Shown here: one piece after another, positions 50,189 through 59,161 of the stretch
How the letters are laid out: each line of letters begins with the position of its first letter
Numbering within the stretch: position 1 is the first letter of the stretch
Origin: Actinoplanes siamensis
GTDB lineage: Bacteria; Actinomycetota; Actinomycetes; Mycobacteriales; Micromonosporaceae
Assembly: GCF_016862395.1 (NCBI RefSeq)
Contig: NZ_BOMW01000023.1
Coordinates: forward strand, 1-64,000
Direction: 5' to 3'
DNA: 64,000 nucleotides
Notes under the pieces: generated by a model
Databases searched by the model: none
What the model was told of the DNA's origin: nothing
Seen by the model: the letters and a program-made list of their open reading frames with translations, nothing else
Translations under genes and position numbers: made by a program

Positions 50189-51109
50189 TCACGGGGCGCG
50201 GTGCCCGCTCGCGCGGGACAACTCGTACCACTCCGCGCGGGTCAGCGGCACGTCCGAGCCCTGCGCGGCGCCGGTCACCCGCTCCGGCGCCGCGGTTGCG
50301 AGCACCACCTGCATCCCGCCGGGGTGCCGGGTGATCCAGGCGGTCGCGATCGCGATCGCGGGGACGCCGTAGCGCTCGCCGAGGCGGTCGGCCACGGCGT
50401 TCAGGTCGGCGTACTCCAGCGAGTCGAGGACCGTGCCGGTGCAGAAGCCGGCCTCGAACGGCGACCACGCCTGCACGGTGATCCGGTGCACCCGGCAGTA
50501 GTCGAGCACCCCACCGCCGTCCAGCGCCACCGGATGGCCGGTCCCGGCCAGGTCCGCGGCGACGCCCGGCGCGTGGGTCATCGACAGTTGCAGCTGATTG
50601 ACCACGATCGGCTGGCGTACGGCCGTCCTGAGCAGTTCGATCCGCGGCGGCGTGTGGTCGCAGACGCCGAACGCGCGGACCTTGCCGGCCGACTCCAGGT
50701 CGTCGAACGCCCGGGCCACCTCCTCCGGCTCGACGAGCGCGTCCGGGCCGTGCAGGAGCAGCACGTCGAGGTAGTCGGTGCGCAGCGCCCGCAGCGACTC
50801 CTCGGTGGAGGAGACGAGATGGTCGTACGACGAGTCGCAGGACCCGTCCCGGACGATGCCCGCCTTGGTCTGGATCGTGATCTCGGCGCGCGCGGACGGC
50901 GTGAGCCGCAGCGCCTCGGCGAACCGCTCCTCGCAGTGGTGCTGCCGGCTGCCGTGGACGGCGGCGTGGTCGAAGAAGTCGACGTCGGCGTCGCGGGCGG
51001 CGCGCACCAGGGCGCGGATCTCGTCGTCGGTCCGGTCCGCGATGCGCATCATGCCGAGGACGACATTGGGGACGGCTCGGCCGGTCACACCGAGCGGGAC
51101 GGTCCTCAT
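50189..51109 (-). CDS. Aldo/keto reductase family protein
   Basis: A 306-residue TIM-barrel NADPH-dependent oxidoreductase-like protein, nearest to the YdhF/AKR11-12 branch. DVDFFDHAAVHGSRQHHCEE holds the catalytic Asp, but the following position that normally carries the catalytic Tyr (D-x-Y-G) is His (VHG). The Lys motif is TIQTKAGIV and the His motif is DVLLLHGPD. IAIATAWITRHPGGMQVVLA is the usual cofactor end. The Tyr-to-His change may reduce or alter activity. Start ATG 51109. Substrate unknown. Confidence 0.85.
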   Translation of the reverse strand: MRTVPLGVTGRAVPNVVLGMMRIADRTDDEIRALVRAARDADVDFFDHAAVHGSRQHHCEERFAEALRLTPSARAEITIQTKAGIVRDGSCDSSYDHLVSSTEESLRALRTDYLDVLLLHGPDALVEPEEVARAFDDLESAGKVRAFGVCDHTPPRIELLRTAVRQPIVVNQLQLSMTHAPGVAADLAGTGHPVALDGGGVLDYCRVHRITVQAWSPFEAGFCTGTVLDSLEYADLNAVADRLGERYGVPAIAIATAWITRHPGGMQVVLATAAPERVTGAAQGSDVPLTRAEWYELSRASGHRAP

Positions 51110-51273
51110 CGCACACCCCGGGCCGGTGGCGCCCCGCGTCGGGTTCTCATGACGATCACGCTATTCGGGACGGGATCGTGCGGGCGGCGCCGGCCGGGCC
51201 GTACCACCATCGGGGGAAAAGGGAGCCCTCGGCCCGCCGCGCCCGATTGGCACGCCGTCGATACCGTCGGGTC

Positions 51274-51732
51274 ATGTTGACGGCACGGAAAGCAAGCATG
51301 TGGCACGGCCGCTATGAGATCGAGAGCGATGGCCGCCCGGTTGCCGTGTGGGATCCGTCGTGGTGGCGCGGCGGCGGCAGCGTCGGCATCAACGGGCAGC
51401 ACTTCGAGGTACGGGCCAACGGGTGGGGCACGAAGTACCGGATGCTCGACGCGGCCGGCACCGAGATCGCCCTGGTCGAGCGGGCCGGGCGCAAACACTG
51501 GACAGTGCAGGCCGGCGACCGGGCGTACGAGTTCCGCCGCCCTTCGATCTTCAGCAGCCGGCAGGAGATGCTGACCGGCGGCGTGCCGACCGGCTGGCTG
51601 CGGCGTACCAGCCCCTGGTCCGGGTCGATCGAGGCCGATCTGCCCGGCCTGCCGTTGCCGCTGCAGGTCTTCGTGGTCGGCGTGCAGATCGCCCTGTGGC
51701 AGGCGGCGCAGGCCGCGTCGACCGGCGCCTGA
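51274..51732 (+). CDS. Hypothetical protein, LURP-one/scramblase-like beta-barrel
   Basis: A 152-residue cytoplasmic protein whose beta-rich pattern (WHGRYEIESDGRPVAVWDPS, FEVRANGWGTKYRMLDAAGT, EIALVERAGRKHWTVQAGDR) and terminal hydrophobic helix (LPLQVFVVGVQIALWQAAQA) recall the LURP-one/Tubby C-terminal-like fold of phospholipid-scramblase relatives. The last helix is typically buried or lipid-facing. The identification is only by pattern. The start is ATG 51274; ATG 51298 is possible. It lies upstream of a tandem repeat, a terminator and the TIR gene. Confidence 0.55.
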   Translation: MLTARKASMWHGRYEIESDGRPVAVWDPSWWRGGGSVGINGQHFEVRANGWGTKYRMLDAAGTEIALVERAGRKHWTVQAGDRAYEFRRPSIFSSRQEMLTGGVPTGWLRRTSPWSGSIEADLPGLPLPLQVFVVGVQIALWQAAQAASTGA

Positions 51733-51760
51733 CCCGCGCGCCAGCCGACCCCGCATGCGC

Positions 51761-51849
51761 GGGCTGAGCGTGCAAGAGGGCTGAGCGTCCAAGACGGCTG
51801 AGCGCTCGTCGGGGGCCCAGCGTTTCATCGGGGGCCCAGCGTTTATAGG
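51761..51849. repeat. Composite tandem repeat: 17 bp x 3 then 19 bp x 2
   Basis: GGGCTGAGCGTGCAAGA (51761-51777), GGGCTGAGCGTCCAAGA (51778-51794) and CGGCTGAGCGCTCGTCG (51795-51811) are followed by GGGGCCCAGCGTTTCATCG (51812-51830) and GGGGCCCAGCGTTTATAGG (51831-51849). All units share (C/G)AGCG. It sits directly before a terminator and the TIR-WD40 gene. Confidence 0.85.
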
Positions 51850-51882
51850 GGCCGGGCATCCACGGGGGAAGATGCCCGGCCC
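51849..51882 (+). terminator. Terminator upstream of the TIR-WD40 gene
   Basis: GGGCCGGGCATC (51849-51860) and GATGCCCGGCCC (51871-51882) pair perfectly around a 10-base loop. It insulates the TIR gene from upstream transcription. Confidence 0.75.
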
Positions 51883-51999
51883 AGACAGATCAAACCACAT
51901 GGCGGCGCGTCCCGCCATGCGCGGGGCGCGCGGCTTTACCTCCGGGCCGGTGACATGGAGAATCGGTCCCCGCCGATCATGCCGACCGCGGGAACAGCT

Positions 52000-54900
52000 A
52001 TGCCTTTCGATGGTTTCATCTCCTACAGCCACGCCGCGGACGGACGGCTCGCGCCGGCAGTGCAACGCGGTCTGCACCGGCTGGCGAAGCCCTGGCACCG
52101 GCGCCGCGCACTGTGGATCTTCCGGGACCAGACCGGGCTGAGCGTGACGCCCAAGCTGTGGACCTCCATCCAACAGGCACTGGACGGCTCGAACCACTTC
52201 GTGCTGCTCGCCTCTCCGGAGGCGGCGCGCTCGCCCTGGGTGAACCGGGAGATCGAGCACTGGCTGGCCACGAAGTCGGCCGACCACATCCTGCCGGTGG
52301 TCACCGACGGCGAGTGGCAGTGGGACTCCGCGGCCCAGGACTTCACCGCGGACTCCACGGCGGTGCCGGCGGCGCTGCGCGGCGTGTTCGCCGAGGAGCC
52401 GCTGTTCCTGGACCTGCGCTGGGCCCGCGACGACCTGCACCTGAGCCTGCAGCACGTCCGATTCCGCGACGCCATCGCGCAGCTCGCCGCGCCGATGCAC
52501 GGCATGAGCAAGGACGAGCTGGAGGGTGAGGACGTCCGGCAGCACCGGCGGGCGCGGCGGCTGTCCGTCGTGGCGGTGGCGATGCTGGTGGCCCTGACCA
52601 TGGTGGCGTCGCTGACCGGGATGGTCGCGGTGCGCAACGTGGACCGGGCCAACGCCGCGGTGCTGGAGGCCCAGCTGCAGCAGCAGGAGGCGACGCAGCA
52701 GCGCGGCAACGCCCGGCGGGCCACCCAGGAGTCGCAGCGGCAGCTGGAGAACGCCCGGGTGCAGGAGGACCGGGCCCGGGCGGCGCAGACCGAGACGAAA
52801 CGGCAGACGCTGCTCGCCCAGCAACAGCGGGCGCTGGCCGTGGAGGCCTCCGCCGAGGCGCAGCGCGAGCAGGAGGCCGCCGCGCGGTACCGGATCAGCG
52901 CGGAACGGCAGAAGGCGACCGCCGAGCGGATGCAGGCCCGGGCCACCGGCGCCGGCGAGGAGGCCGAACGGCAGAAGCGGAACGCCGAGCGCGAGATGGC
53001 CAACGCCCGGCGGCAACAGGTGCTCGCGGACCAGGCCGCCGCGCGTGCCGAGGAGCAGCGCAAGCTCGCCGAGAAGTACCGGGAGCTGGCCCGCCAGGCC
53101 GAGGAGGAGCGCGAGCGGCAGGAGAAACTGGCCCAGCAGGCGCAGGAGGAGGCCGACCGCACCCGGGAGGAGGCGGCGGCGCAGCAGCGCGCCCAGATCA
53201 GCCGGCGGCTGCTGGCGCGGGCGCGCGCCATGATCCTGGACGATCCGAAAAAGGCCCTCATGCTGGGCGCCACCGCGCAGCGGCTGAACCCGGACGCGCC
53301 GACCCGCGAGCAGGTCAGCCATCTCGTCATGTCCACCCACTACGCCGGCGCGCTCGGTGAGGTGGACGACGTCGCCCCGGTCAGCGGGCAGGTGATCGCG
53401 ACAGTCGACGCCGGCGCGACGGTGTCGCTGTGGGACACGGCGAACACGGCGAAGCCGGTCCGCCTGGCCTCGGTGCCCGTGCCCGGGACGGCGGGCGAGG
53501 CCCTGACGGCCAGCCCGGACGGGCGTACGCTCGCCGTCTTCGACGGAGGCCCGCGGGCGGCGCTGTGGAACCTCGCGGACCCGGCCCGGCCGGTCCGGAT
53601 GGCGCCGCTGACCGACGCCGCCGGGATCGTGGCGGTGACCTTCAGCCCGGACGGGCACACCGTCGCGACCAGCAACCGGGACAAGAACACAGTCCTGTGG
53701 GACGTCCGTGGGGCGGCCCCGGCCACGCTGGCCACGCTGCCGGGAGTGTCCGCGTTGAGGTTCAGCCCGGACGGGCGGACCGGGGTGACCAGCGGCGCCG
53801 AGGTCGCGGTCTGGGACCTGACCGATCCGGCCCATCCGGTGCGGGGCGCCACGCTCGCTCTGATCTTCGGTGAGCCGATGGTCGACGCGGCGATCGAGTT
53901 CAACCCGAAGCTGCCGCTGGTGGCCGTCGAGGGCACCGGCGACTACGTCTGGCTCTGGGATCTGAGCGATCCGGCCCACCCGCGGCAGGGCCTCTCCCAG
54001 CTGGCGGCGACCGGCGGGGCGCATCTGAGCGCGATGGCGTTCAGCCCGGACGGCACCACGCTGGCCCTGGCCGACTCGGACGGGTCGACTGCGCTGTGGA
54101 GCGTCGACGACGACACCATCCCGTGGCTGCCGACCCTGCTGGCCACGTTGAACGCGGACGCCGGGCCGATCCGGTCGCTCGCCTTCGCCGGGGACGGGCG
54201 GACGCTGGCCGCCGCCGGCGGCCACCGCACGGCGACGCTGTGGGACGCGCGGGGGCGCTTCGCCCGGGACGTGGCAGCGGTGCTGCCCGGACCCTTCCCC
54301 GGGAAGATCGTGGGACTGGCGTACGGCCCGGACCATCGCTCACTGATCGCCGTGGGCCAGCAGGGCGCCGCGGTGCCGTGGGACCTGACCGATCCGGCCC
54401 ATCCGGTCCGCGGGGATGTCGTGCCGCTGGTCGGTGGCACGGTGTCCGGGACCGCTCTCAGCGCCGACGCCCGTACGCTGGCCGTCACCGGCTCCGACCG
54501 GACGGTCACGCTGTTCGACCTGACCCGCCCCACCCGGCCCGCCCTGCTGTCCACCGTCAAGGAGACCGGTGACGTCATACGCGCGGTGGCGCTCAGCCCG
54601 GACGGGCACACCCTGGCCGTCGGGCGGCGCGACGGCCGGACCTCGCTGTGGGACCTCACCGACCCCCGGCAACCCCTGTCGCTGGCCGTGCTGCCGCTGA
54701 ACGCGCCGGTGTCGGCGCTCGCGTTCGCCCCGGACGGGCAGACCATGGCCGCCGGCGAAGGCTACAACCTGTCACTGTGGAACCTGGCCGAGCGGTCCGC
54801 CCCGGCGCGGCTCACGTCGATCGCGCTCAAGGAGGACTGGAGCACCTACACCGCCAACGCGCTGGCGTTCAGCCCGGACGGGCGCACCCTGGTGGCCGGC

Positions 54901-55338
54901 ACCGACGGCGCCACGGTCATGGTGTTCGACGTCGCCGACCCGCAGCAGCCCACCCGGATCGCCACGATGACCGGGCACACCAGTCAGCTGCGCTGGGTCG
55001 CGTTCAGCTCAGACGGGCGCACCGTGGCCAGCGCCAGCCTGGACGACGCGATGATGCTGTGGGACCTGGCCGACCCCGCCACCCCGGTGCCGTTCGCCAC
55101 CGTCAAGACCCCCGACCTGCAGACCTACTTCGCGGCGATCAGCCCGGACGGGCGGACCGTGGCGGCCGGCGGCGGGTTCGGCACGGAGAGCCGGAACATC
55201 ACCGTCTGGGACACCACGGTGCGGCCGGAACTCGCCGCCGACCCGGCCCGGCAGGCCTGCGCGATCGCCGGCCGCGGGCTCGACGCCGACGAGTGGGACC
55301 GCTACGTTCCCGAGCTTCCCCACCAGTCGATCTGTTGA
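52000..55338 (+). CDS. TIR domain-transmembrane-coiled coil-WD40 protein
   Basis: A 1112-residue protein. The TIR domain (about 3-150) starts FDGFISYSHAADGRLAPAVQ; SPWVNREIEHWLA places the candidate NADase Glu at about residue 84. One membrane helix follows (LSVVAVAMLVALTMVASLTG, about 188-211), then a 200-residue Gln/Arg/Glu-rich coiled coil (about 212-415), and then about 12-14 WD40 blades (440-1090), many with FSPDGRT and W-D-L-x-D-P signatures. The C-terminus (ACAIAGRGLDADEWDRYVPE then LPHQSIC) is the standard ending of actinobacterial STAND/WD40 proteins. Bacterial TIR domains often cleave NAD+ or make cyclic ADP-ribose signals; here WD40 would sense and TIR act, which is inference. ATG 52000 was chosen; 51979 and 51955 are alternatives. 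Confidence 0.88.
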   Translation: MPFDGFISYSHAADGRLAPAVQRGLHRLAKPWHRRRALWIFRDQTGLSVTPKLWTSIQQALDGSNHFVLLASPEAARSPWVNREIEHWLATKSADHILPVVTDGEWQWDSAAQDFTADSTAVPAALRGVFAEEPLFLDLRWARDDLHLSLQHVRFRDAIAQLAAPMHGMSKDELEGEDVRQHRRARRLSVVAVAMLVALTMVASLTGMVAVRNVDRANAAVLEAQLQQQEATQQRGNARRATQESQRQLENARVQEDRARAAQTETKRQTLLAQQQRALAVEASAEAQREQEAAARYRISAERQKATAERMQARATGAGEEAERQKRNAEREMANARRQQVLADQAAARAEEQRKLAEKYRELARQAEEERERQEKLAQQAQEEADRTREEAAAQQRAQISRRLLARARAMILDDPKKALMLGATAQRLNPDAPTREQVSHLVMSTHYAGALGEVDDVAPVSGQVIATVDAGATVSLWDTANTAKPVRLASVPVPGTAGEALTASPDGRTLAVFDGGPRAALWNLADPARPVRMAPLTDAAGIVAVTFSPDGHTVATSNRDKNTVLWDVRGAAPATLATLPGVSALRFSPDGRTGVTSGAEVAVWDLTDPAHPVRGATLALIFGEPMVDAAIEFNPKLPLVAVEGTGDYVWLWDLSDPAHPRQGLSQLAATGGAHLSAMAFSPDGTTLALADSDGSTALWSVDDDTIPWLPTLLATLNADAGPIRSLAFAGDGRTLAAAGGHRTATLWDARGRFARDVAAVLPGPFPGKIVGLAYGPDHRSLIAVGQQGAAVPWDLTDPAHPVRGDVVPLVGGTVSGTALSADARTLAVTGSDRTVTLFDLTRPTRPALLSTVKETGDVIRAVALSPDGHTLAVGRRDGRTSLWDLTDPRQPLSLAVLPLNAPVSALAFAPDGQTMAAGEGYNLSLWNLAERSAPARLTSIALKEDWSTYTANALAFSPDGRTLVAGTDGATVMVFDVADPQQPTRIATMTGHTSQLRWVAFSSDGRTVASASLDDAMMLWDLADPATPVPFATVKTPDLQTYFAAISPDGRTVAAGGGFGTESRNITVWDTTVRPELAADPARQACAIAGRGLDADEWDRYVPELPHQSIC

Positions 55339-55391
55339 CGCATCGTCGGGGTGCTTGCGCCGCCCGGCGAGCCGTCGTGAGGGGAACCCAG

Positions 55392-55871
55392 GTGCGATTC
55401 GGTGTCACCGGCCACCGGTCGCTGCCGCCTGGCATCGCCGGCTGCGCGGTGGACCACTGGCGTCGGGTGCTGCCCACCGGCGCGAATCTGCTCGGCGTGT
55501 CCAGCCTGGCTGACGGCGCCGACCAGTTGTTCGCCGCGCACGTGCTGGCAGCCGGCGGCACCCTGGAGGCGATCCTGCCGTCGCCGTGGGCGGACTACGC
55601 CGGCACGCTGGCCCCGGACGGCGGCCGGACCCGGCTGGAGGGTTTCCTGCGGGCCGCGGCCACGGTGATCACGATGCCGTTCACCGAGCCGTGCGAGGCG
55701 GGTTATCTCGCCGCCGGCCAGGCCGTGGTGGACCGCTGCGACCACCTGTTCGCGGTGTGGGACGGCCTGCCGGCCCGCGGGCCGGGCGGCACCGCGGACA
55801 TCGTCGCCTACGCCCGGGCGCGCGGACGGCCGGTCACCGTGCTCTGGCTCGACGGCGTGCGCCGGGCCTGA
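55392..55871 (+). CDS. SLOG-like (Rossmannoid nucleotide-ligand binding) protein
   Basis: A 159-residue single-domain protein. GVTGHRSLPPGIAGCAVDHW, GVSSLADGADQLFAAHVLAA and CDHLFAVWDGLPARGPGGTA form the classic Rossmannoid pattern of SLOG/LOG-DprA-like proteins: a glycine-rich first strand, then S-S-L-A-x-G-A-D with the ligand-binding Ser and Asp, and a W-D-G near the end. SLOG domains bind nucleotide ligands such as ADP-ribose cyclic derivatives. GTG 55392 has GGGGA six bases upstream. It follows the TIR-WD40 gene by 53 bp in the same direction and its stop abuts the AfsR-type gene on the other strand. A functional pair with the TIR protein is inferred. Confidence 0.75.
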   Translation: MRFGVTGHRSLPPGIAGCAVDHWRRVLPTGANLLGVSSLADGADQLFAAHVLAAGGTLEAILPSPWADYAGTLAPDGGRTRLEGFLRAAATVITMPFTEPCEAGYLAAGQAVVDRCDHLFAVWDGLPARGPGGTADIVAYARARGRPVTVLWLDGVRRA

Positions 55872-58800
55872 TCAGCGGCCCGGAACGGGCACCGGGGCCG
55901 CGGCGCCCGGCGCGGCCGGCACCCGCAGGTCGGCGAAGATCCGCCGGGCCCGGTCCAGGTGCGGCCGGGCCCGGCCGAGATCGCCGGTGTCGCGCCAGGT
56001 GGCGCCGATGCCGTCGTGCGCGCGCGCCACCTCGTACCGGTCGCCGATCTCCTCAGCCAGGTCCAGCGCCTGGCCGTGCTGCGTGCGGGCCTCCCCGGCG
56101 TCGCCCGCCGCGTGCAGCACCCGGCCGAGGTCGTTGAGCGCCTCCGCCTCGCTGGCCCGGTCCCCGATCCGCCGGTGCAGCACCAGCGCGCGCCGCAGGT
56201 GGCCGGCCGCCTCGGCCAGCCGGTCCTGCCGGGCGCGGATCGCGGCGAGATCGGTCAGCACGTACGCCTCCGCGGTCCGGTCGCCGGTCCGGCGCACCGC
56301 GTCGAGGCTCTGCTCCAGCCGGTCGGCGGCCCGGTCCAGCGCGACCGGGCGGTGCGGCAGCCGGGCGAGCAGGGACAGCACGTACGCCTCACTGAATCGG
56401 TCGCCGAGCGTGACGTACAGCTCCAGGGCGGCGCCGAACCGCTGCTCCGCCCGCATCCGGTCGCCCAGCCGCGCGTCGATCAGCCCGAGCCGGACCAGCG
56501 CGTCGGCCTGCCCGGCGTCGTCACCGCGCGGGCCGTACAACGCCAGCGCCCGCTGGTAGTGGTCGGCGGCCTGCCGGTAGTCGCCCAGCAGCCAGTCGAC
56601 GCTACCGAGGTTGCGCAGCACCAGCGCCTCGGCCGCGCGGTCGCCGAGCTCCGCGTACAACTCCAGCGCCTGCCGGTAGGTCGCGGCGGCCTCGTGCGGG
56701 CGGCCCTGCCGCCGGTGCAGCCGGCCCAGGTGGGACAACGCCCGGGCCTGCGCGTCGCGATCGCCGACGGCGCGGGCCGCGGACACCGCGGACGCCGTGA
56801 CGGCCGCCGCCTCGGCGGCCGGCCCACCCGCGTCGAGGTAGCGGAACAGGGTCTCGGCGAGGGCGACGGTGTGTTGGTACCAGCCGTGCGCGGTGCCGTA
56901 GGCGCAGATCACCGCGAGGTTGGGCCGTTCCGCCTCGATCCAGGCGCGGGCCGCGTCCGGGTCGCCGGCCGCCGGGGCGCCGTCCGGGTGGAGCGCGGCC
57001 ATCGCCGCTACCGACTTCGCGAGGTAGTGGTCGAACAGGCGGGTCAGCGCGGTCCGCCGGTCCGGCTCGGCGTCCTGCCCGGTGGCCAGCTCCGCGGCGT
57101 ACGCGCGCAGCAGGTCGTGCATGCCGTACCGGCCGCCCGGTCCGGCCTGCACCAGGCTGGCCCGGACCAGCACGCCCAGCAGCCGCCGGGTCTCGGCGGG
57201 ATCGGTGCCGGTCAGCGCCGCCACCGCGTCGACGTGCGCGGTCTCGCCCGGGTGCAGCCCGAAGAGCCGGAACACCCGGGCCGCGGGGTCCGGCAGGCTG
57301 CGGTACGACCAGGAGAACACCGCCCGCACCTCGGCCCGCGGATCCCCGCCCGCGTCCAGCAGGTCCAGCCGCACCCGGTGGTCGCCCAGTTCGGCGACGA
57401 GGTCGGCCAGCGGCACGTCGCTGCGGTCCGCGGCCAGCTCGGCGGCGATCCGCAGGGCCAGCGGCAGCCGGGCGCACGCCGCGGCCAGCGCCTCGGCGGC
57501 GGCCGTCTCCCGGTCCACCCGCGCCCCGATGAGCTTGCGCAGCAGTCCCAGCGCGTCCGGCAGCGGGAGCAGGTCCAGGTTGACCCGCTCGGCGCCGTGC
57601 ACGGCGACCATGCCGGGCAGCGAGTCGCGGCTGGTGATCAGCACGAGGCACGATCCGCTGCCGGGCAGCAGCGGCCGTACCTGTTCCACCGAGGACGCGT
57701 TGTCGAGCAGCACGAGCATCCGCCGGCCGGTCAGCTCGGACCGGTACCGCCCGGCACGCTCGTCGGTGCCCGGCGGGATCTCCGGCCCGCGCACGCCGAG
57801 CGCGGTGAGGAACCCGGCCAGCGCGTCCGCGACCGCCACCGGCTGCTCGGCGTCGTACCCGCGCAGATTCACGTAGAGCTGACCGTCCGGGAACGCGTCG
57901 CGCACCCGGTGCGCCCACCGCACGGCCAGCGCCGACTTGCCGACCCCGGCGGTGCCGGAGAGCAACGCGACGGTCAGCGGCGGCTCGTCGTCGTCCGGCG
58001 ACTCCAGCAGGCGGTCCAAGGCCGCCAGTTCGCCGGTACGGCCGGTGAACGCCCGCACGTCGGCCGGCAGCTGCGCGGGCACCGTCGCCGCCGCGGCGAC
58101 CGGCGCGCCGGACCGGCCGGGATCGGGCGCCGGCACGGCCAGAGCCGGATCGGCGGTGAGGATCTGCTCGTGCAGCCGGCGCAGGGCGGCGCCGGGGTCG
58201 CTGCCGAGCTCGTCGGCGAGGCGGCGGCGGATCCGCCGGTACCGCTCGTCCGCGTCGGCCTGGCGGCCGCACCGGTACAGCGCCAGCATCGCCTGCCCGG
58301 CCAGCCGCTCGTCCAGCGGGTGCTCGGCGACCGCGGCGGACAGCCCGGGGAGCAGCTCGCCGTGCCGGCCCAGCCGCAGCAGCACGTCGTTGAGGTCCAG
58401 CTCGGCGGCGAAGCGTTCGCCGAGCAGCGTGCGCCGCATCGCGCTCAGCCACGGCGTGTCCAGGCCGGCGAACGGATCGGCCCGCCACAGGCTCAGCGCC
58501 TGCCCGATCAGGTCGGCGGCCGCGCGGTCCGAGTCCGCGCCTCTGGCCAGCGTCATCAGCCGGCGGAAGCGGTGCAGGTCGATCGCCTGCGGATCCACGG
58601 TGAGCAGGTAGCCGCCCGGCTCACGCCGGATCTCCGCCCCGGCGGCGACGGCGGTCCGCAGCCGGGACAGATAGCTGTAGAGCGCGCCGGCCGCCCGCTG
58701 CGGCGCCGATCCGCCCCACACCCGGTCGATCAACTGGTCCACCGTGACCGGGCGGCCCGCCTCCACCAGCAGCACGCCCAGCACGCATCGCTGCCGGGCA

Positions 58801-58886
58801 TGCCCCAGATCGACCGGACGCCCGTCGATCCGGGCCTCCACCACGCCGAGCACGCCGAACTCCGCCGCCAACTGACCTCCGCACAT
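55872..58886 (-). CDS. AfsR/SARP family regulator (BTAD-NB-ARC-TPR)
   Basis: A large regulator of about 1004 residues. The N-terminal OmpR-like winged helix (FGVLGVVEARIDGRPVDLGH, TVDQLIDRVWGG) is followed by the BTAD domain (about 90-240), a STAND ATPase (Walker A GTAGVGKSALAVRW, Walker B MLVLLDNAS, RNBS-like LVLITSRDSLPG) and about ten TPRs (690-980). Such proteins usually activate secondary-metabolite or cell-differentiation genes. The start is unsettled: ATG 58886, or TTG 58871 which has GGAGG four bases upstream. A target gene set is not adjacent. It is convergent with the SLOG gene with no gap. Confidence 0.9.
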   Translation of the reverse strand: MCGGQLAAEFGVLGVVEARIDGRPVDLGHARQRCVLGVLLVEAGRPVTVDQLIDRVWGGSAPQRAAGALYSYLSRLRTAVAAGAEIRREPGGYLLTVDPQAIDLHRFRRLMTLARGADSDRAAADLIGQALSLWRADPFAGLDTPWLSAMRRTLLGERFAAELDLNDVLLRLGRHGELLPGLSAAVAEHPLDERLAGQAMLALYRCGRQADADERYRRIRRRLADELGSDPGAALRRLHEQILTADPALAVPAPDPGRSGAPVAAAATVPAQLPADVRAFTGRTGELAALDRLLESPDDDEPPLTVALLSGTAGVGKSALAVRWAHRVRDAFPDGQLYVNLRGYDAEQPVAVADALAGFLTALGVRGPEIPPGTDERAGRYRSELTGRRMLVLLDNASSVEQVRPLLPGSGSCLVLITSRDSLPGMVAVHGAERVNLDLLPLPDALGLLRKLIGARVDRETAAAEALAAACARLPLALRIAAELAADRSDVPLADLVAELGDHRVRLDLLDAGGDPRAEVRAVFSWSYRSLPDPAARVFRLFGLHPGETAHVDAVAALTGTDPAETRRLLGVLVRASLVQAGPGGRYGMHDLLRAYAAELATGQDAEPDRRTALTRLFDHYLAKSVAAMAALHPDGAPAAGDPDAARAWIEAERPNLAVICAYGTAHGWYQHTVALAETLFRYLDAGGPAAEAAAVTASAVSAARAVGDRDAQARALSHLGRLHRRQGRPHEAAATYRQALELYAELGDRAAEALVLRNLGSVDWLLGDYRQAADHYQRALALYGPRGDDAGQADALVRLGLIDARLGDRMRAEQRFGAALELYVTLGDRFSEAYVLSLLARLPHRPVALDRAADRLEQSLDAVRRTGDRTAEAYVLTDLAAIRARQDRLAEAAGHLRRALVLHRRIGDRASEAEALNDLGRVLHAAGDAGEARTQHGQALDLAEEIGDRYEVARAHDGIGATWRDTGDLGRARPHLDRARRIFADLRVPAAPGAAAPVPVPGR

Positions 58887-59161
58887 CCGTCGCTCACCAG
58901 CGGATTCAAGAAATCCACAAGGACCGTACGAGTCTCCCATGCTTCGTACAAGGTCCACCGGCGAGCATGGACGTCGTTGCGGGGCGGCAGGTCGCTATCG
59001 CCCGGTTGCGCCAGCGTACGGGGGAATCGGGACGCCGCAGTGACTCCCGAAGGCGACGAGCGACCTGCCCCGCAACAGGTCCGTGAGGCGACGCTGTCAA
59101 GATCCGCCGGATGGCTCCGACCGTCGGACGGGAACGTCCCCCGACACACGGAGGAACAGCC
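58887..59161. other. Upstream region of the AfsR-type gene, no recognised gene
   Basis: About 275 bp of non-coding sequence between the regulator start and the next SD at 59150. It probably contains the regulator promoter; no palindrome or repeat of the AfsR type was recognised. The later stretch 59432-59716 is also without a convincing gene. Confidence 0.4.

Noticed and set aside
51106..54336. 1076-residue minus-strand frame opposite the TIR-WD40 gene
   Set aside because: Leu/Arg/Gly-rich shadow generated by the coiled-coil and WD40 codons.
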